NCBI RefSeq assembly: GCF_000218545.1 | Contig: NC_015671.1 | Coordinates: 930,001-994,000 of the forward strand | Length of the DNA: 64,000 nt | Reading direction: 5' to 3' | Source: Cellulomonas gilvus ATCC 13127 | Lineage (GTDB): Bacteria > Actinomycetota > Actinomycetes > Actinomycetales > Cellulomonadaceae | In this document: positions 8,813 through 18,505 of the stretch, piece after piece | How the letters are laid out: each line of letters begins with the position of its first letter | Numbering within the stretch: position 1 is the stretch's first letter | Made by a program: the position numbers and the translations under genes | The notes under the pieces: model-generated | What the model was told of the DNA's origin: nothing | Database searches by the model: none | What the model saw: only the letters and a program-made list of their open reading frames with translations

Positions 8813-8824
8813 CCAAGTCGGCTT

Positions 8825-8854
8825 TTGACCGGTGCCGAGGGGCACAGGTAGTCT
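8825..8854 (+). promoter_or_regulatory. promoter of rplM-rpsI
   Basis: TTGACC (8825-8830), an 18-bp spacer, then TAGTCT (8849-8854) make a good housekeeping-sigma promoter directed at rplM. Transcription should start near 8861. Confidence 0.65.
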
Positions 8855-9035
8855 CATGAGTCGTTGTGCGTCCTCGTCGTGCGCCCGTGGCTTCTCACCA
8901 CGCGGAGGCGATGGGAGGACCGGTGCGCTCCCACTCGCCGGCCCGCGAACGCGCCACCGACAGCATCGACCGTCCGTCCGCGCGTGCGCGGAGGCCGGTC
9001 GCCACACGACGCAACACGAAACGAAGGCTACGACC
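8855..9035 (+). other. about 180-nt 5' leader of rplM
   Basis: A long untranslated stretch between the promoter and rplM. It holds a small hairpin, CGTGG (8886-8890) pairing with CCACG (8898-8902). Many ribosomal-protein operons are controlled by such leaders. I do not recognise a named leader motif, and no coding frame here is convincing. Confidence 0.4.
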
Positions 9036-9485
9036 GTGCGTACGTACACCCCGAAGCCCGGCGACGTCGAGCGGACCTGGTACGTCATCGACGCGACCGA
9101 TGTCGTCCTGGGCCGCCTGGCCACACACGTGGCCACGCTGCTGCGCGGCAAGCACAAGGCCACCTTCGCGCCCCACGTCGACGGCGGTGACTTCGTCATC
9201 GTCATCAACGCGGACAAGGTCGCCCTCACCGGCAACAAGCGCGAGACCAAGTTCGCGTACCGCCACTCCGGCTACCCGGGTGGCCTGCGTGCCACGCGGT
9301 ACTCGGACCTCCTCGACAAGCACCCGGAGCGGGCGATCGAGAAGGCCGTGCGCGGCATGATCCCGAAGACCTCGCTCGGCCGTCAGCAGCTCGGCAAGCT
9401 CAAGGTCTACGTGGGTGCCGAGCACCCGCACCAGGCGCAGCAGCCGAAGCCGTTCGAGATCACCCAGGTCGCGCAGCAGGCCTGA
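9036..9485 (+). CDS. rplM: 50S ribosomal protein L13
   Basis: A 149-residue large-subunit protein. It starts [19 protein letters not shown] and carries [29 protein letters not shown] and the C-terminal [16 protein letters not shown], all standard for L13. The start is GTG 9036; a longer upstream reading frame would translate the leader. It forms an operon with rpsI 33 bp downstream. Confidence 0.97.
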   Translation: MRTYTPKPGDVERTWYVIDATDVVLGRLATHVATLLRGKHKATFAPHVDGGDFVIVINADKVALTGNKRETKFAYRHSGYPGGLRATRYSDLLDKHPERAIEKAVRGMIPKTSLGRQQLGKLKVYVGAEHPHQAQQPKPFEITQVAQQA

Positions 9486-9518
9486 GGCCGGCGCGAGTAG
9501 AGACGACAGGACATCCAC

Positions 9519-10007
9519 GTGGCAGAGACGACGGTCGACATCGACCTCGAGGGCGACGAGACGCCCACCAGCTACACCTCTGAGACCTCGGCCCCCACGG
9601 GTCGTGGCCAGAGCATCACCGCTCCCGGTCAGGCCCTGGGCCGCCGCAAGGAGGCGATCGCCCGCGTTCGTCTGGTGCCCGGCACCGGCGAGTGGAAGAT
9701 CAACGGCCGCACCCTCGAGGACTACTTCCCGAACAAGGTGCACCAGCAGCTCGTGAACTCCCCGCTCAAGGTCGTGGACGTCGAGGGTCGCTTCGACGTC
9801 GTCGTGCGCGTCACCGGTGGTGGCGTGTCCGGCCAGGCCGGTGCGGTCCGCCTGGGCATCGCCCGCGCGCTGAACGCGATCGACGCCGAGCACAACCGCC
9901 CGGCGCTCAAGAAGGCCGGCTTCCTCACGCGCGACGCGCGCGTCGTGGAGCGCAAGAAGGCCGGTCTCAAGAAGGCCCGCAAGGCGCCCCAGTACTCCAA
10001 GCGCTGA
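9519..10007 (+). CDS. rpsI: 30S ribosomal protein S9
   Basis: A 162-residue small-subunit protein. About 35 residues of acidic, Thr/Ser-rich N-terminal extension, common in actinobacterial S9, precede the conserved [17 protein letters not shown]. The body has [21 protein letters not shown], and the C-terminus ends in the S9 tail KAPQYSKR, which reaches the ribosomal P site. It is co-transcribed with rplM and followed directly by a hairpin terminator. Confidence 0.97.
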   Translation: MAETTVDIDLEGDETPTSYTSETSAPTGRGQSITAPGQALGRRKEAIARVRLVPGTGEWKINGRTLEDYFPNKVHQQLVNSPLKVVDVEGRFDVVVRVTGGGVSGQAGAVRLGIARALNAIDAEHNRPALKKAGFLTRDARVVERKKAGLKKARKAPQYSKR

Positions 10008-10020
10008 TCCAGCGTCTGGC

Positions 10021-10060
10021 CCGATGGCCCCGACGGTCTCCCGACCGGAGGGGCCATCGG
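10021..10060 (+). terminator. rpsI terminator hairpin
   Basis: CCGATGGCCCC (10021-10031) pairs perfectly with GGGGCCATCGG (10050-10060) across an 18-nt loop. No T-run follows, as is usual in high-GC actinobacteria. Confidence 0.75.
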
Positions 10061-10165
10061 CGTCTGCGGAGCGGCCACCGGGCCGCTCCCGAGCCGCTCG
10101 CACGTCCCGCGCACCGCGGACGAGGGCGGCCAGTAACGTGGCAGCGCGACGACGAAGGAGCCTGT

Positions 10166-11512
10166 ATGGGTCAGCTGTTCGGCACCGATGGGGTGCGTGG
10201 CCTCGCCAACCGGGACGTCACGGCCGAGCTCGCGCTCGACCTGGCGGTCGCGGCGGCGCACGTCCTGGGCACGCGGGGCGAGTTCGAGGGGCACCGGCCG
10301 CGGGCCGTCGTCGGACGCGACTCGCGCGCGTCGGGCGAGTTCCTCGCGGCAGCGATCTCGGCCGGCCTCGCCTCGGCGGGCGTGGACGTCAACAACGTGG
10401 GCGTGCTGCCCACGCCCGCGGTCGCGTACCTGACCGCGACGACGGGCGTCGACATCGGCGTGGTCCTGTCCGCGTCGCACAACCCGATGCCGGACAACGG
10501 CATCAAGTTCCTCGCGCGCGGCGGGCACAAGCTCGACGACGACCTCGAGGCCGCGATCGAGGCGCGCATCGGCGAGGACTGGGAGCGTCCGCTGGGCGGC
10601 GACGTGGGCCGGATCCGCGTCGACACTGGCGGCGCGGGTGAGGCGTACGTCGAGCACCTGGTCTCGACCATCACGACGCCGCTCACGGGCCTGCGCATCG
10701 CGGTGGACTGCGCCAACGGTGCCGCGAGCGACGTGGGCCCGGTGGCGCTGCGTGAGGCGGGCGCCGACGTCGTGGTCATCAACGCCTCGCCCGACGGCCG
10801 CAACATCAACGAGAAGTGCGGCTCGACGCACCCCGAGCAGCTGCAGGCGTTCGTCGTGGCGTCGGGGGCAGACCTGGGTGTCGCGTTCGACGGTGACGCG
10901 GACCGCTGCCTCGCGGTCGACGCGACGGGCACGCTCGTCGACGGCGACCAGATCATGGGCGTGCTCGCGGTCGCGCTGCGCGACGGCGGACGGCTGGTGC
11001 AGGACACGCTCGTCACCACGGTCATGAGCAACCTGGGCCTGCGGCTCGCGATGGACGCGAGCGGCATCCGCACGGTCGAGACCGGCGTCGGCGACCGCTA
11101 CGTGCTCGAGGCGATGCGCGCGGGCGGCTTCAGCCTGGGCGGCGAGCAGTCGGGCCACATCATCCTGGCGGACCACGCGACCACGGGCGACGGCGTGCTG
11201 ACGGCGCTGCACCTCGCGTCGCGCGTGGCCGCCACGGGGTCGACGCTCGCCGAGCTCGCGTCCTTCGTGCACCGGCTCCCGCAGACGCTCGTCAACGTGC
11301 CGGGCGTCGACAAGACGCGCACCGACGACGAGGCGCTGCTCGCCGCGGTCGCCGCGGCCGAGGAGCGGCTGGGCCGCACGGGTCGCGTGCTGCTGCGCCC
11401 GAGCGGCACGGAGGCCCTGGTCCGCGTCATGGTCGAGGCCGCGACGCAGGCCGAGGCCGACGAGGTCGCGGGTGCGCTCGCGGACGTGGTGCGCGAGCGG
11501 CTCGCCCTGTGA
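10166..11512 (+). CDS. glmM: phosphoglucosamine mutase
   Basis: A 448-residue enzyme that converts glucosamine-6-phosphate to glucosamine-1-phosphate for UDP-GlcNAc and peptidoglycan synthesis. The N-terminus [10 protein letters not shown], the phosphoserine loop [14 protein letters not shown] (Ser104 carries the phosphate), the metal-binding loop FDGDADRC and the C-terminal phosphate-binding [14 protein letters not shown] are all intact. ATG 10166 has the ribosome-binding site GAAGGAG. The def start overlaps its stop (GTGA). With glmS at 14.1 kb it covers the two committed amino-sugar steps. Confidence 0.96.
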   Translation: MGQLFGTDGVRGLANRDVTAELALDLAVAAAHVLGTRGEFEGHRPRAVVGRDSRASGEFLAAAISAGLASAGVDVNNVGVLPTPAVAYLTATTGVDIGVVLSASHNPMPDNGIKFLARGGHKLDDDLEAAIEARIGEDWERPLGGDVGRIRVDTGGAGEAYVEHLVSTITTPLTGLRIAVDCANGAASDVGPVALREAGADVVVINASPDGRNINEKCGSTHPEQLQAFVVASGADLGVAFDGDADRCLAVDATGTLVDGDQIMGVLAVALRDGGRLVQDTLVTTVMSNLGLRLAMDASGIRTVETGVGDRYVLEAMRAGGFSLGGEQSGHIILADHATTGDGVLTALHLASRVAATGSTLAELASFVHRLPQTLVNVPGVDKTRTDDEALLAAVAAAEERLGRTGRVLLRPSGTEALVRVMVEAATQAEADEVAGALADVVRERLAL

Positions 11513-12159
11513 CGGCTCGCGACACCCAGGTCCGCGACCTGGTGCGTGAGCTGCTCGACCTCGCGGGGGAGGGCACCGCGCCGATCGTGCGCGCGGGTCA
11601 CCCCGTGCTGCGCGCGGTCGCGCTGCCGTACGACGGGCAGCTGGACGACGACGAGCTCGCCGCGCTCCTGGCGCTCATGCACCGCACCATGCGCGCCGCA
11701 CCCGGTGTCGGCCTGGCCGCACCGCAGGTGGCCCTGCCCCTCGCGCTCGCGGTGGTCGAGGACCCCGGCGTGCCGAGCGAGACCCTCACCGAGGTCCGCG
11801 AACGTGCGCCGCTCGCGTTCCGTGTGCTGGTCAACCCGGGCTACGAGGCCGTGTCCGGCGAACGTGCCTCGTTCTACGAGGGCTGCCTGTCGGTCCCGGC
11901 GTACCAGGCCGTCGTCGCGCGGCACCGTGCGGTGCGCCTGACGGGGTTCGACGAGACCGGGCGTGCGCTCGACGAGGTCGTCACGGGCTGGGCGGCGCGC
12001 ATCGTGCAGCACGAGACCGACCACCTGCGCGGGACGCTGTACCTGGACCGCGCCGAGCTGCGCTCGCTCGCGGCCGCCGACGAGATCGGCGTGCGGTGGG
12101 CGGGCGAGCCGCGCCCCGAGGCGGCCGCGGCCGCGCTGGGCTTCACCCTGACCAGCTGA
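11509..12159 (+). CDS. def: peptide deformylase
   Basis: A 216-residue Fe/Zn metallo-hydrolase that removes the formyl group from nascent proteins. All three motifs are present: GVGLAAPQ (motif I), EGCLS (motif II, metal-ligand Cys) and QHETDHL (motif III, HExxDH). It starts inside the glmM stop (GTGA) and is translationally coupled to it. It is somewhat longer than the 170-190 residue type, with an extra N-terminal helix. Confidence 0.95.
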   Translation: MTARDTQVRDLVRELLDLAGEGTAPIVRAGHPVLRAVALPYDGQLDDDELAALLALMHRTMRAAPGVGLAAPQVALPLALAVVEDPGVPSETLTEVRERAPLAFRVLVNPGYEAVSGERASFYEGCLSVPAYQAVVARHRAVRLTGFDETGRALDEVVTGWAARIVQHETDHLRGTLYLDRAELRSLAAADEIGVRWAGEPRPEAAAAALGFTLTS

Positions 12160-12288
12160 CGCGCGACCGGCAGGGCCGCTCCGGGCGTCGTGGGTGGACA
12201 CCCGGATGTCAGGGCGCCGCGCGGAACGTACGGTGGGCGGTGGGGTGGTCGTCCGGTCAGGGGCGCCAGCGGACGGACGGAGCGCACG

Positions 12289-12990
12289 GTGGGACTCGAA
12301 GACTGGGCGCTCGCGCTCGCGGGGTCTCCCTGGGTCTACCTCGTGATGTACCTGTTCGCGACGATCGACGGCTTCTTCCCGCCCGTGCCGAGCGAGTCGG
12401 TGGTGATCGCGCTGGCCGCGCTCGCGGTGGGCCCGGGCGGCGAGCCCAACCTCGCGCTGCTCATCCCGGTCGCGGCCCTGGGCGCGTTCACCGGCGACCA
12501 GATCGCGTACTCGATCGGCGCGCGCGTGCGCGTCCACGAGCTGCGGCTCTTCCGGTCGGGCAAGGGACAGGCCGCACTGGCCTGGGCCGAGCGGACCCTC
12601 GAGCGGCGCGGCGCGGCGTTCATCATCGCGGCGCGCTACGTGCCGATCGGGCGCGTCGCGGTCAACATGACCGCGGGTGCGGTGCGCTACAAGCGCCGCC
12701 GGTTCACGTTCGTCGCGGCCATCGGCGCGATCACGTGGGCGTGCTACTCGACCGCGATCGGGGTGAGCGCGGGGGCCGCGCTGGCCGACCACTCGCCGCT
12801 GCTCGCGGTGGGCGTCGGCGTGGTCGGCGGCATCGTGATCGGGATCCTCGTCGACTGGCTGCTGCGCCTGTGGCTGGACCGCCGCGCACCCGGCGACGCG
12901 GCACCGGTGGTCCTGCCGGTCGCGGAGGACCACGCGCCGGACGTGCCGCCGGTGGTCGACGACGACGCGCGGGACCGCACCGCGATCTGA
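12289..12990 (+). CDS. DedA/SNARE-associated family membrane protein
   Basis: A 233-residue integral membrane protein of the DedA superfamily, members of which move undecaprenyl phosphate or other phospholipids across the membrane. Diagnostic pieces are FATIDGFFPPVPSESVV near the N-terminus and AARYVPIGRVAVNMTAGA mid-protein (the F/Y-x-R-x-x-P motif). It has about four to five hydrophobic segments and an acidic tail. GTG 12289 is chosen because GGAG lies about 9 nt upstream and the conserved region begins there. It ends flush against the convergent coaA gene with no gap. Confidence 0.85.
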   Translation: MGLEDWALALAGSPWVYLVMYLFATIDGFFPPVPSESVVIALAALAVGPGGEPNLALLIPVAALGAFTGDQIAYSIGARVRVHELRLFRSGKGQAALAWAERTLERRGAAFIIAARYVPIGRVAVNMTAGAVRYKRRRFTFVAAIGAITWACYSTAIGVSAGAALADHSPLLAVGVGVVGGIVIGILVDWLLRLWLDRRAPGDAAPVVLPVAEDHAPDVPPVVDDDARDRTAI

Positions 12991-13956
12991 CTAGAGCTTG
13001 CGCAGCCGCACGCGCTCGACGCTGTGGTCGGCCCCCTTGGTGAGCACGAGCGTCGCGCGGCTGCGGGTGGGCAGGATGTTCTGCTCGAGGTTCGGCGCGT
13101 TGATCGAGTCCCAGATGGACTCGGCACGGTCGACCGCCTCGTCGTCGGACAGCGCCGCGTAGCGGTGGAAGTAGGACGCGGGGTCGGCGAACGCCGTGCG
13201 GCGCAGGCTGAGGAAGCGGTCCACGTACCACTGCCGCACGTCGCGCGGCTTGGCGTCGACGTAGATCGAGAAGTCGAAGAAGTCGCTCACCGCGAGGCTG
13301 GACGTCCCCTCGGACGACGGCCGTGCGGGCTGCAGCACGTTGAGCCCCTCGACGATCAGCACGTCGGGCCGCTGCACCACCGTCTGCGCGCCGGGCACGA
13401 TGTCGTACGTCAGGTGGTCGTAGACGGGCGCCGTGACCTCGGGTCGGCCGGCCTTGACCTTGGAGACGAACCGCAGCAGCGCGCGCCGGTCGTAGGACTC
13501 GGGGAAGCCCTTGCGCTGCATCAGGCCGCGGCGCTCGAGCTCGGCGTTGGGGTACAGGAACCCGTCGGTGGTGATGAGCTGCACGCGTGGCGTCGCGGGC
13601 CAGCGCGCCAGCAGCTCACGCAGGAGCCGCGCGGTCGTGGACTTGCCGACCGCGACCGAACCCGCGACGCCGATGACGAACGGCGTGGGCGTGATGTCCT
13701 CGCGCAGGAACGTCGACGCCGCGGCATGCAGGCCGCGCGTGGCCTCGATGTACAGGTCGAGCAGGCGGGAGATCGGCCGGTAGATCGCGTCGACCTCCGC
13801 GAGGTCGATCGGGTCGCCGATGCCGGCGAGGCGCTCGACGTCCGCATCGGTCAGCGGCAGCGGGGTCGATGCCGACAGCCGCCGCCACGCCGCACGGTCG
13901 AGGTCGACGTACGGGGTCGCGGGTGCCGCGGTGGGGGTCGTCGGCGACGGGAGCAC
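12991..13956 (-). CDS. coaA: type I pantothenate kinase
   Basis: A 321-residue P-loop kinase for the first step of coenzyme A synthesis (pantothenate to 4'-phosphopantothenate). Walker A GSVAVGKS lies at 99-106. [21 protein letters not shown] (here [10 protein letters not shown]) and KGFPESYD are conserved CoaA motifs. GTG 13956 gives the usual family length, and CACAAT (13963-13968) ends 6 nt before it, so the message is probably leaderless. An upstream in-frame ATG would add 27 Arg/Pro-rich residues and is less likely. Confidence 0.95.
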   Translation of the reverse strand: MLPSPTTPTAAPATPYVDLDRAAWRRLSASTPLPLTDADVERLAGIGDPIDLAEVDAIYRPISRLLDLYIEATRGLHAAASTFLREDITPTPFVIGVAGSVAVGKSTTARLLRELLARWPATPRVQLITTDGFLYPNAELERRGLMQRKGFPESYDRRALLRFVSKVKAGRPEVTAPVYDHLTYDIVPGAQTVVQRPDVLIVEGLNVLQPARPSSEGTSSLAVSDFFDFSIYVDAKPRDVRQWYVDRFLSLRRTAFADPASYFHRYAALSDDEAVDRAESIWDSINAPNLEQNILPTRSRATLVLTKGADHSVERVRLRKL

Positions 13957-14084
13957 GTCCCGATTGTGCCGGACCCGGTGCGCGCCGCGGCGCAGATGAC
14001 CCTCCACGGGGCCGCCCGGGGGAGCGAGGAGCGTCACGCCTGGCCGCAGCCGGCGGCGCCGGGAGCGCGGATAGACTCGCGGCC

Positions 14085-15941
14085 ATGTGTGGAATCGTCG
14101 GTTACGTCGGTAGCCCGGTCGCCAGCAGCCGCCCGCTCGACGTGGTCCTGGAGGGCCTGCGCCGCCTGGAGTACCGCGGGTACGACTCCGCGGGGGTCGC
14201 GCTCGTCGCGCCCGGGCAGGAGCTCGCGACCGCCAAGAAGGCCGGCAAGCTCGCGAACCTGGTCGAGGAGCTCGACGCGCGCCCGCTCCCGGACGCGACC
14301 TCCGCGATCGGCCACACGCGCTGGGCCACGCACGGCGGCCCGACCGACGTCAACGCCCACCCGCACGTCGCGGGCCGGCTCGCGGTCATCCACAACGGCA
14401 TCGTCGAGAACTTCGCGGTGCTCAAGGCGGACCTGCTCGCCGAGGGTGCGCAGTTCACGTCCGAGACGGACACCGAGGTCGTCGCGCACCTGCTGGCGCG
14501 CGCGTACGAGCGTGCCGGGGACCTGACGGTGGCGATGGCCGCGGTGGCCCGCACGCTGCACGGCACGTTCACGCTGCTGGCCGTGCACGCGGACGCGCCG
14601 GACACCGTGGTGGGCGCGCGGCACGACTCGCCGCTGGTGGTCGGGCTCGGCGAGGGGGAGAACTTCCTGGGCTCGGACGTCGCCGCGTTCATCGCGCACA
14701 CGCGTGAGGCGCTCGAGCTGGGCCAGGACCAGGTGGTCACGATCACGCCGGACTCGGTGACCGTCACCGACTTCGACGGCGCACCGGCGGACGCGCGCCG
14801 CTACACGGTGGACTGGGACGCGGCCGCCGCCGAGAAGGGCGGCTTCCGCTCCTTCATGGACAAGGAGATCCACGACCAGCCGCACGCGGTGGCGGACACG
14901 CTGCTGGGCCGCACCGACGTGCAGGGCCGCCTGGTGCTGGACGAGGTCCGGATCGACGAGGCGCTGCTGCGCCAGGTGGACAAGATCGTCGTGGTCGCGT
15001 GCGGCACGGCCGCGTACGCGGGGCACGTCGCCAAGTACGCGATCGAGCACTGGTGCCGCATCCCGGTGGAGGTCGAGCTCGCGCACGAGTTCCGCTACCG
15101 GGACCCGGTGGTCGACGAGCGCACGCTCGTCGTGGCCGTCTCGCAGTCGGGCGAGACCATGGACACGCTCATGGCGGTGCGGCACGCACGTGAGCAGGGC
15201 GCGAAGGTGCTCGCGATCGTCAACACGCACGGCTCGACGATCCCGCGCGAGTCGGACGCGGTGCTCTACACGCACGCCGGGCCCGAGATCGCGGTGGCCT
15301 CCACCAAGGCGTTCCTCGCCCAGATCACGGCCGCCTACCTGCTGGGCCTGTACCTGGCGCAGCTGCGCGGCAACATGTACGCCGACGAGGTGGCCGCGAT
15401 CCTGGGCGAGCTGCGCGCCATCCCGGACAAGATCCAGCAGGTGCTCGACCGTGCGGGCCGCATCCAGGAGATCGCGCGCTGGATGGTGGACACGCAGTCG
15501 GTGCTGTTCCTGGGCCGGCACGTCGGTTTCCCGGTGGCGATGGAGGGTGCGCTCAAGCTCAAGGAGCTCGCGTACATCCACGCCGAGGGCTTCGCGGCGG
15601 GTGAGCTCAAGCACGGACCGATCGCGCTGATCGAGCCGGGTCAGCCCGTGTTCGTCGTCGTGCCCTCGCCGCGCGGGCGGCACTCGCTGCACTCCAAGGT
15701 GGTCTCCAACATCCAGGAGATCCGGGCGCGTGGCGCGCGCACGCTCGTGATCGCGGAGGACGGTGACGAGGCCGTGCGTCCGTTCGCGGACGAGGTCTTC
15801 TACGTGCCGCAGACGCCCACGCTGCTGGCCCCGCTGCTCGCGGTGGTGCCGTTGCAGATCTTCGCGTGCGAGCTCGCGACCGCGAAGGGGCTCGACGTGG
15901 ACCAGCCGCGCAACCTCGCCAAGTCCGTCACGGTCGAGTAG
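14085..15941 (+). CDS. glmS: glutamine-fructose-6-phosphate aminotransferase (isomerizing)
   Basis: A 618-residue enzyme making glucosamine-6-phosphate from fructose-6-phosphate and glutamine, the entry step to cell-wall amino sugars. After Met it begins CGIVGYVG with the nucleophile Cys. The N-terminal glutaminase domain (1-240) is followed by two SIS sugar-isomerase domains and the C-terminal [15 protein letters not shown] (14072-14077) ends 7 nt before the ATG, a clear leaderless promoter. The MazG-like gene and acpS follow in an overlapping operon. Confidence 0.97.
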   Translation: MCGIVGYVGSPVASSRPLDVVLEGLRRLEYRGYDSAGVALVAPGQELATAKKAGKLANLVEELDARPLPDATSAIGHTRWATHGGPTDVNAHPHVAGRLAVIHNGIVENFAVLKADLLAEGAQFTSETDTEVVAHLLARAYERAGDLTVAMAAVARTLHGTFTLLAVHADAPDTVVGARHDSPLVVGLGEGENFLGSDVAAFIAHTREALELGQDQVVTITPDSVTVTDFDGAPADARRYTVDWDAAAAEKGGFRSFMDKEIHDQPHAVADTLLGRTDVQGRLVLDEVRIDEALLRQVDKIVVVACGTAAYAGHVAKYAIEHWCRIPVEVELAHEFRYRDPVVDERTLVVAVSQSGETMDTLMAVRHAREQGAKVLAIVNTHGSTIPRESDAVLYTHAGPEIAVASTKAFLAQITAAYLLGLYLAQLRGNMYADEVAAILGELRAIPDKIQQVLDRAGRIQEIARWMVDTQSVLFLGRHVGFPVAMEGALKLKELAYIHAEGFAAGELKHGPIALIEPGQPVFVVVPSPRGRHSLHSKVVSNIQEIRARGARTLVIAEDGDEAVRPFADEVFYVPQTPTLLAPLLAVVPLQIFACELATAKGLDVDQPRNLAKSVTVE

Positions 15942-16288
15942 TGGAGCTCGCGGCCGCGCAGCGGGAGGTCGAGGCGATCTCCCGGGTCTACGCGCGGCTG
16001 CACGGCATCGAGCGCACCGACGACTGGCTGGTGCTCAAGCTCGGCGAGGAGGTCGGCGAGCTCACGCGCGCGTACCTCGCGTGGTCGGGGCGTTCGCGGC
16101 ACGAGACGTCGTCGGACGAGAGCCTCGCCGCACTGCGCGACGAGGTCGCGGACGTGCTGGCGCACCTGCTGCTGGTCGCCGAGCGCACGGGCGTGGACGT
16201 CGACGACGCGCTCGAGCGCAAGTGGTTCCGCTGGCGCCACCTGGTCCAGGACGGCGACCGCGGGGTCGGGCCGGAGCCCGCGCCGTGA
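15941..16288 (+). CDS. MazG-like nucleotide pyrophosphohydrolase
   Basis: A 115-residue all-alpha protein. [13 protein letters not shown] and [17 protein letters not shown] give the ExxE ... ExxD metal-binding pattern of MazG-type NTP pyrophosphohydrolases, which clean up non-canonical nucleotides. The GTG overlaps the TAG stop of glmS (TAGTG), and its stop overlaps the acpS start, so the three genes are translationally coupled. Confidence 0.8.
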   Translation: MELAAAQREVEAISRVYARLHGIERTDDWLVLKLGEEVGELTRAYLAWSGRSRHETSSDESLAALRDEVADVLAHLLLVAERTGVDVDDALERKWFRWRHLVQDGDRGVGPEPAP

Positions 16289-16638
16289 TCGTCGGCGTCG
16301 GGATCGACGTCGTGGACGTCGCGCGGTTCGCCGCCACGCTGCAGCGCGTCCCCGGGCTGCGTGACAGGCTCTTCACACCCGACGAGCGGGAGCTGGCCGA
16401 CAGGTCGCTCGCGGCGCGGTTCGCCGCGAAGGAGGCGATCGCCAAGGCGCTCGGCGCACCTCCGGGCATGTCCTGGCAGGACGCGACCGTGCGCCGCGTC
16501 GCAGGCGCACAGCCGGTCGTCGAGGTGACGGGCACCGTGCTGGCCCGTGCCGCCGAGCTCGGGGTCACGCGGTTCCACCTGTCGATCTCGCACGACGCGG
16601 GCATCGCGTCCGCGATGGTCGTCGCCGAGCGCGACTGA
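16285..16638 (+). CDS. acpS: holo-[acyl-carrier-protein] synthase
   Basis: A 117-residue phosphopantetheinyl transferase that activates acyl carrier protein using coenzyme [15 protein letters not shown] (Mg-binding Asp), [14 protein letters not shown] and the C-terminal [17 protein letters not shown] are the AcpS signatures. The GTG start overlaps the MazG-like stop (GTGA). It draws on CoA, whose first synthetic step is encoded by coaA 2.3 kb away. Confidence 0.94.
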   Translation: MIVGVGIDVVDVARFAATLQRVPGLRDRLFTPDERELADRSLAARFAAKEAIAKALGAPPGMSWQDATVRRVAGAQPVVEVTGTVLARAAELGVTRFHLSISHDAGIASAMVVAERD

Positions 16639-16678
16639 CGCCGTGCGCGCGGACCCGCTAGAAACTGCCTACAGAAAG

Positions 16679-16697
16679 GCCGACCGATCGGGTCGGC
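16679..16697 (+). terminator. hairpin between acpS and the riboswitch
   Basis: GCCGACC (16679-16685) pairs with GGTCGGC (16691-16697) over a 5-nt loop, 40 bp after acpS and 4 bp before the SAM-IV element. It may terminate the glmS operon or be the first helix of the riboswitch transcript. Confidence 0.45.
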
Positions 16698-16701
16698 TAT
16701 A

Positions 16702-16797
16702 GGTCATGAGCGTCTCCGCCAAGCCCCGGCTGGGAGACCGGCAACCCTCCGTCCGTGGCGGGGTGCCCCGGGTGACGACCAGGCCGTCGTGCGCCGC
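16702..16797 (+). ncRNA. SAM-IV riboswitch, 3' end apparently truncated
   Basis: From 16702 the sequence follows the SAM-IV aptamer piece by piece: GGTCATGAG, AAGCCCCGGCT, ACCGGCAACCCTCC, GGCGGGGTGCCCCGGGTGA, then CGACCAGG. GGTC (16702-16705) closes the core with GACC (16777-16780). Known SAM-IV elements bind S-adenosylmethionine and control sulfur/methionine genes in actinobacteria. Here the 3' peripheral hairpin expected after CCAGG is not recognisable. From about 16787 the DNA instead reads as Ig-like protein sequence, and no methionine gene follows. An ATG in GGTCATGAG is part of the aptamer, not a gene start. Confidence 0.85.
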
Positions 16798-17461
16798 GGG
16801 CGCCTACACCGTGCGCGCGGTCTACGGGGGCGACGGGGTCTTCTCATCCTCGACGTCCGCCGCGACCGCGCTCACCGTCACGAAGGCCGCGGCCGTGGTC
16901 ACGGTCACCGCTCCGCGGACGACCTACGGGAAGCCCGCGAAGGTCACGGTCGTCGTCACCGACGCCACCGGCCGGCCGGCCGCGGGCAAGGTGACGCTCG
17001 GCGGCGCCGGTGCGGCGGTCACGGCGACGCTCGCGAGCGCGGGGACGGCCGTCGTCGCGCTGCCGAAGACGCTCGCGGTCGCGACGTACGGCCTCACGGC
17101 CAGGTACGCGGGCAGCGCGAACGTCGCGGGCGCGAGCGCGAGCGCGCGCCTCACGGTCGCGCGGGGCACGGTGTCCAAGGTCACCGCGAAGGTCACCACG
17201 GTCCCGACGACGAGGGCCACGGGCAGGGTGGCCGTCACCGTGACGACCGCGTCCGGCCTGGCGACGCCGACGGGGAAGGTCACGGTCACGGTGCAGCGCG
17301 GGAGCGTCCGGAAGGTCGTGACCGCCACGCTCCGGTACGGCGAGGCCGCCCCGTCGCTGCCGAGGCTCACGAAGGGCACGTGGCGCGTGTCGGTGTCCTA
17401 CTCGGGATCCACGACGTACGCCACGTGCGCGCCGTTGCGGTCGGCCGCGGACGCGGCCGCG
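16787..17461 (+). pseudogene. fragment of an Ig-like repeat surface protein, no start or stop
   Basis: In the plus frame the DNA encodes about 220 residues of bacterial Ig-like repeats: AGAYTVRAVYGGDGVFSSST, then YGKPAKVTVVVTDATGRPAAGKVTLG, TYGLTARYAGSANVAGA and GTWRVSVSYSGSTTYA. These resemble the repeat modules of secreted or cell-wall proteins. There is no signal peptide and no plausible start after the riboswitch. The frame has no stop where the domain ends (about 17420) and stays open through the antisense strand of the next gene. It therefore looks like an internal gene piece left by recombination. A minimal reading frame from an internal GTG cannot be excluded. Confidence 0.7.
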
Positions 17462-18448
17462 TCAGCGCAGGGCCGGGACGACCTCGTGCTCGAACAGCTC
17501 GATGCTGGACCGGTCGTACGCGGCATCGGCGAAGTACGTGATCGCGTACGTCATGCCGAGCGCCTCGAGCTCGTGGAGCTTCGCGACGACCTGCTCGGGC
17601 GTGCCGACCAACGGTCCGCGACGCAGGTCCGCCGCGACGCCGGCCGCGCGCTCCGGCACGGTCCGGGCGTAGTGCTCCTCGATCCAGGCGAGCTTGTCCT
17701 CGACGTCCGCCGTGGTCGCCCCGATCACCACGTTGTAGTTGGCGGAGCGCGTGATCTCCGCGAAGTCCCGGCCGACGGCGGCGCAGTGCTCGGCCAGGAC
17801 GGCGGACTTGGCCGCGAACGTCTCGGGCGTGCCGTCGAAGTTCGTGTACTGCGCGTGCTGCGCGGCGATGCGCAGCGTCTTCTTCTCGCCGCCGCCCGCG
17901 ATCCACAGCGGCGGACCGCCGGCCTGCAGCGGGAGCGGCGAGAGCTGCGCGCCCGACACCTGGTAGTGCGTCCCGTCGAGCGTCGCGACGCCCTCGGTCC
18001 ACATCTGCCGGAAGATCTGCACGCCCTCGTCGAGCATGGCCAGGCGCTCGCCCGCGGTGGGGAAGCCGTACCCGTACGCGCGCCACTCGTGCTCGTACCA
18101 GCCCGCACCGATGCCCATCTCGACGCGGCCGCCGGAGATCACGTCCGCGGTGGTGGCGACCTTCGCCAGGTAGGCCGGGTTCCGGTAGGCCATGCACGTG
18201 CACATCTGACCGAGGCGTACCCGGGACGTGCTCGCGGCGAACGCGCTGATCAGGCTCCATGCCTCGTGCGTCGCCTCGCCGTTGGGCTCGGGGACCGCGT
18301 GGAAGTGGTCGTACACCCAGATCGAGTCGAACGCCGTGCCCGCGTCCGCGTGCTGGGCCAGGCCGTTCATCACCGCCCAGTGCTCGCGGGGCTCGATGCC
18401 CGTGAGGTCCTGCCGCCAGCCCTGAGGGATGAAGAGTCCGAAGCGCAT
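17462..18448 (-). CDS. LLM-class F420-dependent oxidoreductase
   Basis: A 328-residue TIM-barrel protein of the luciferase-like monooxygenase family. It begins MRFGLFIPQGW and carries WVYDHFHAVPEP, SRVRLGQMCTCMAYRNPAYLAK and the conserved SGGRVEMGIGAGWYEHEWRAYG. Actinobacterial members of this TIGR03560-like group are predicted to use coenzyme F420. The substrate is unknown. TAGCGT (18456-18461) ends 7 nt before the ATG, so it is probably leaderless. The gene is divergent from nnr, and its 3' end abuts the Ig-like fragment. Confidence 0.85.
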   Translation of the reverse strand: MRFGLFIPQGWRQDLTGIEPREHWAVMNGLAQHADAGTAFDSIWVYDHFHAVPEPNGEATHEAWSLISAFAASTSRVRLGQMCTCMAYRNPAYLAKVATTADVISGGRVEMGIGAGWYEHEWRAYGYGFPTAGERLAMLDEGVQIFRQMWTEGVATLDGTHYQVSGAQLSPLPLQAGGPPLWIAGGGEKKTLRIAAQHAQYTNFDGTPETFAAKSAVLAEHCAAVGRDFAEITRSANYNVVIGATTADVEDKLAWIEEHYARTVPERAAGVAADLRRGPLVGTPEQVVAKLHELEALGMTYAITYFADAAYDRSSIELFEHEVVPALR

Positions 18449-18505
18449 GCCGGCCACGCTACCGCCGGACGCGCACGGCGCCCGTCGGTCGGCCAGGATG
18501 GACGC

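Noticed and set aside
14085..14090. A glmS ribozyme upstream of glmS
   Set aside because: There is no room: the -10 TAGACT is 7 nt before the ATG, so there is no leader to hold one.
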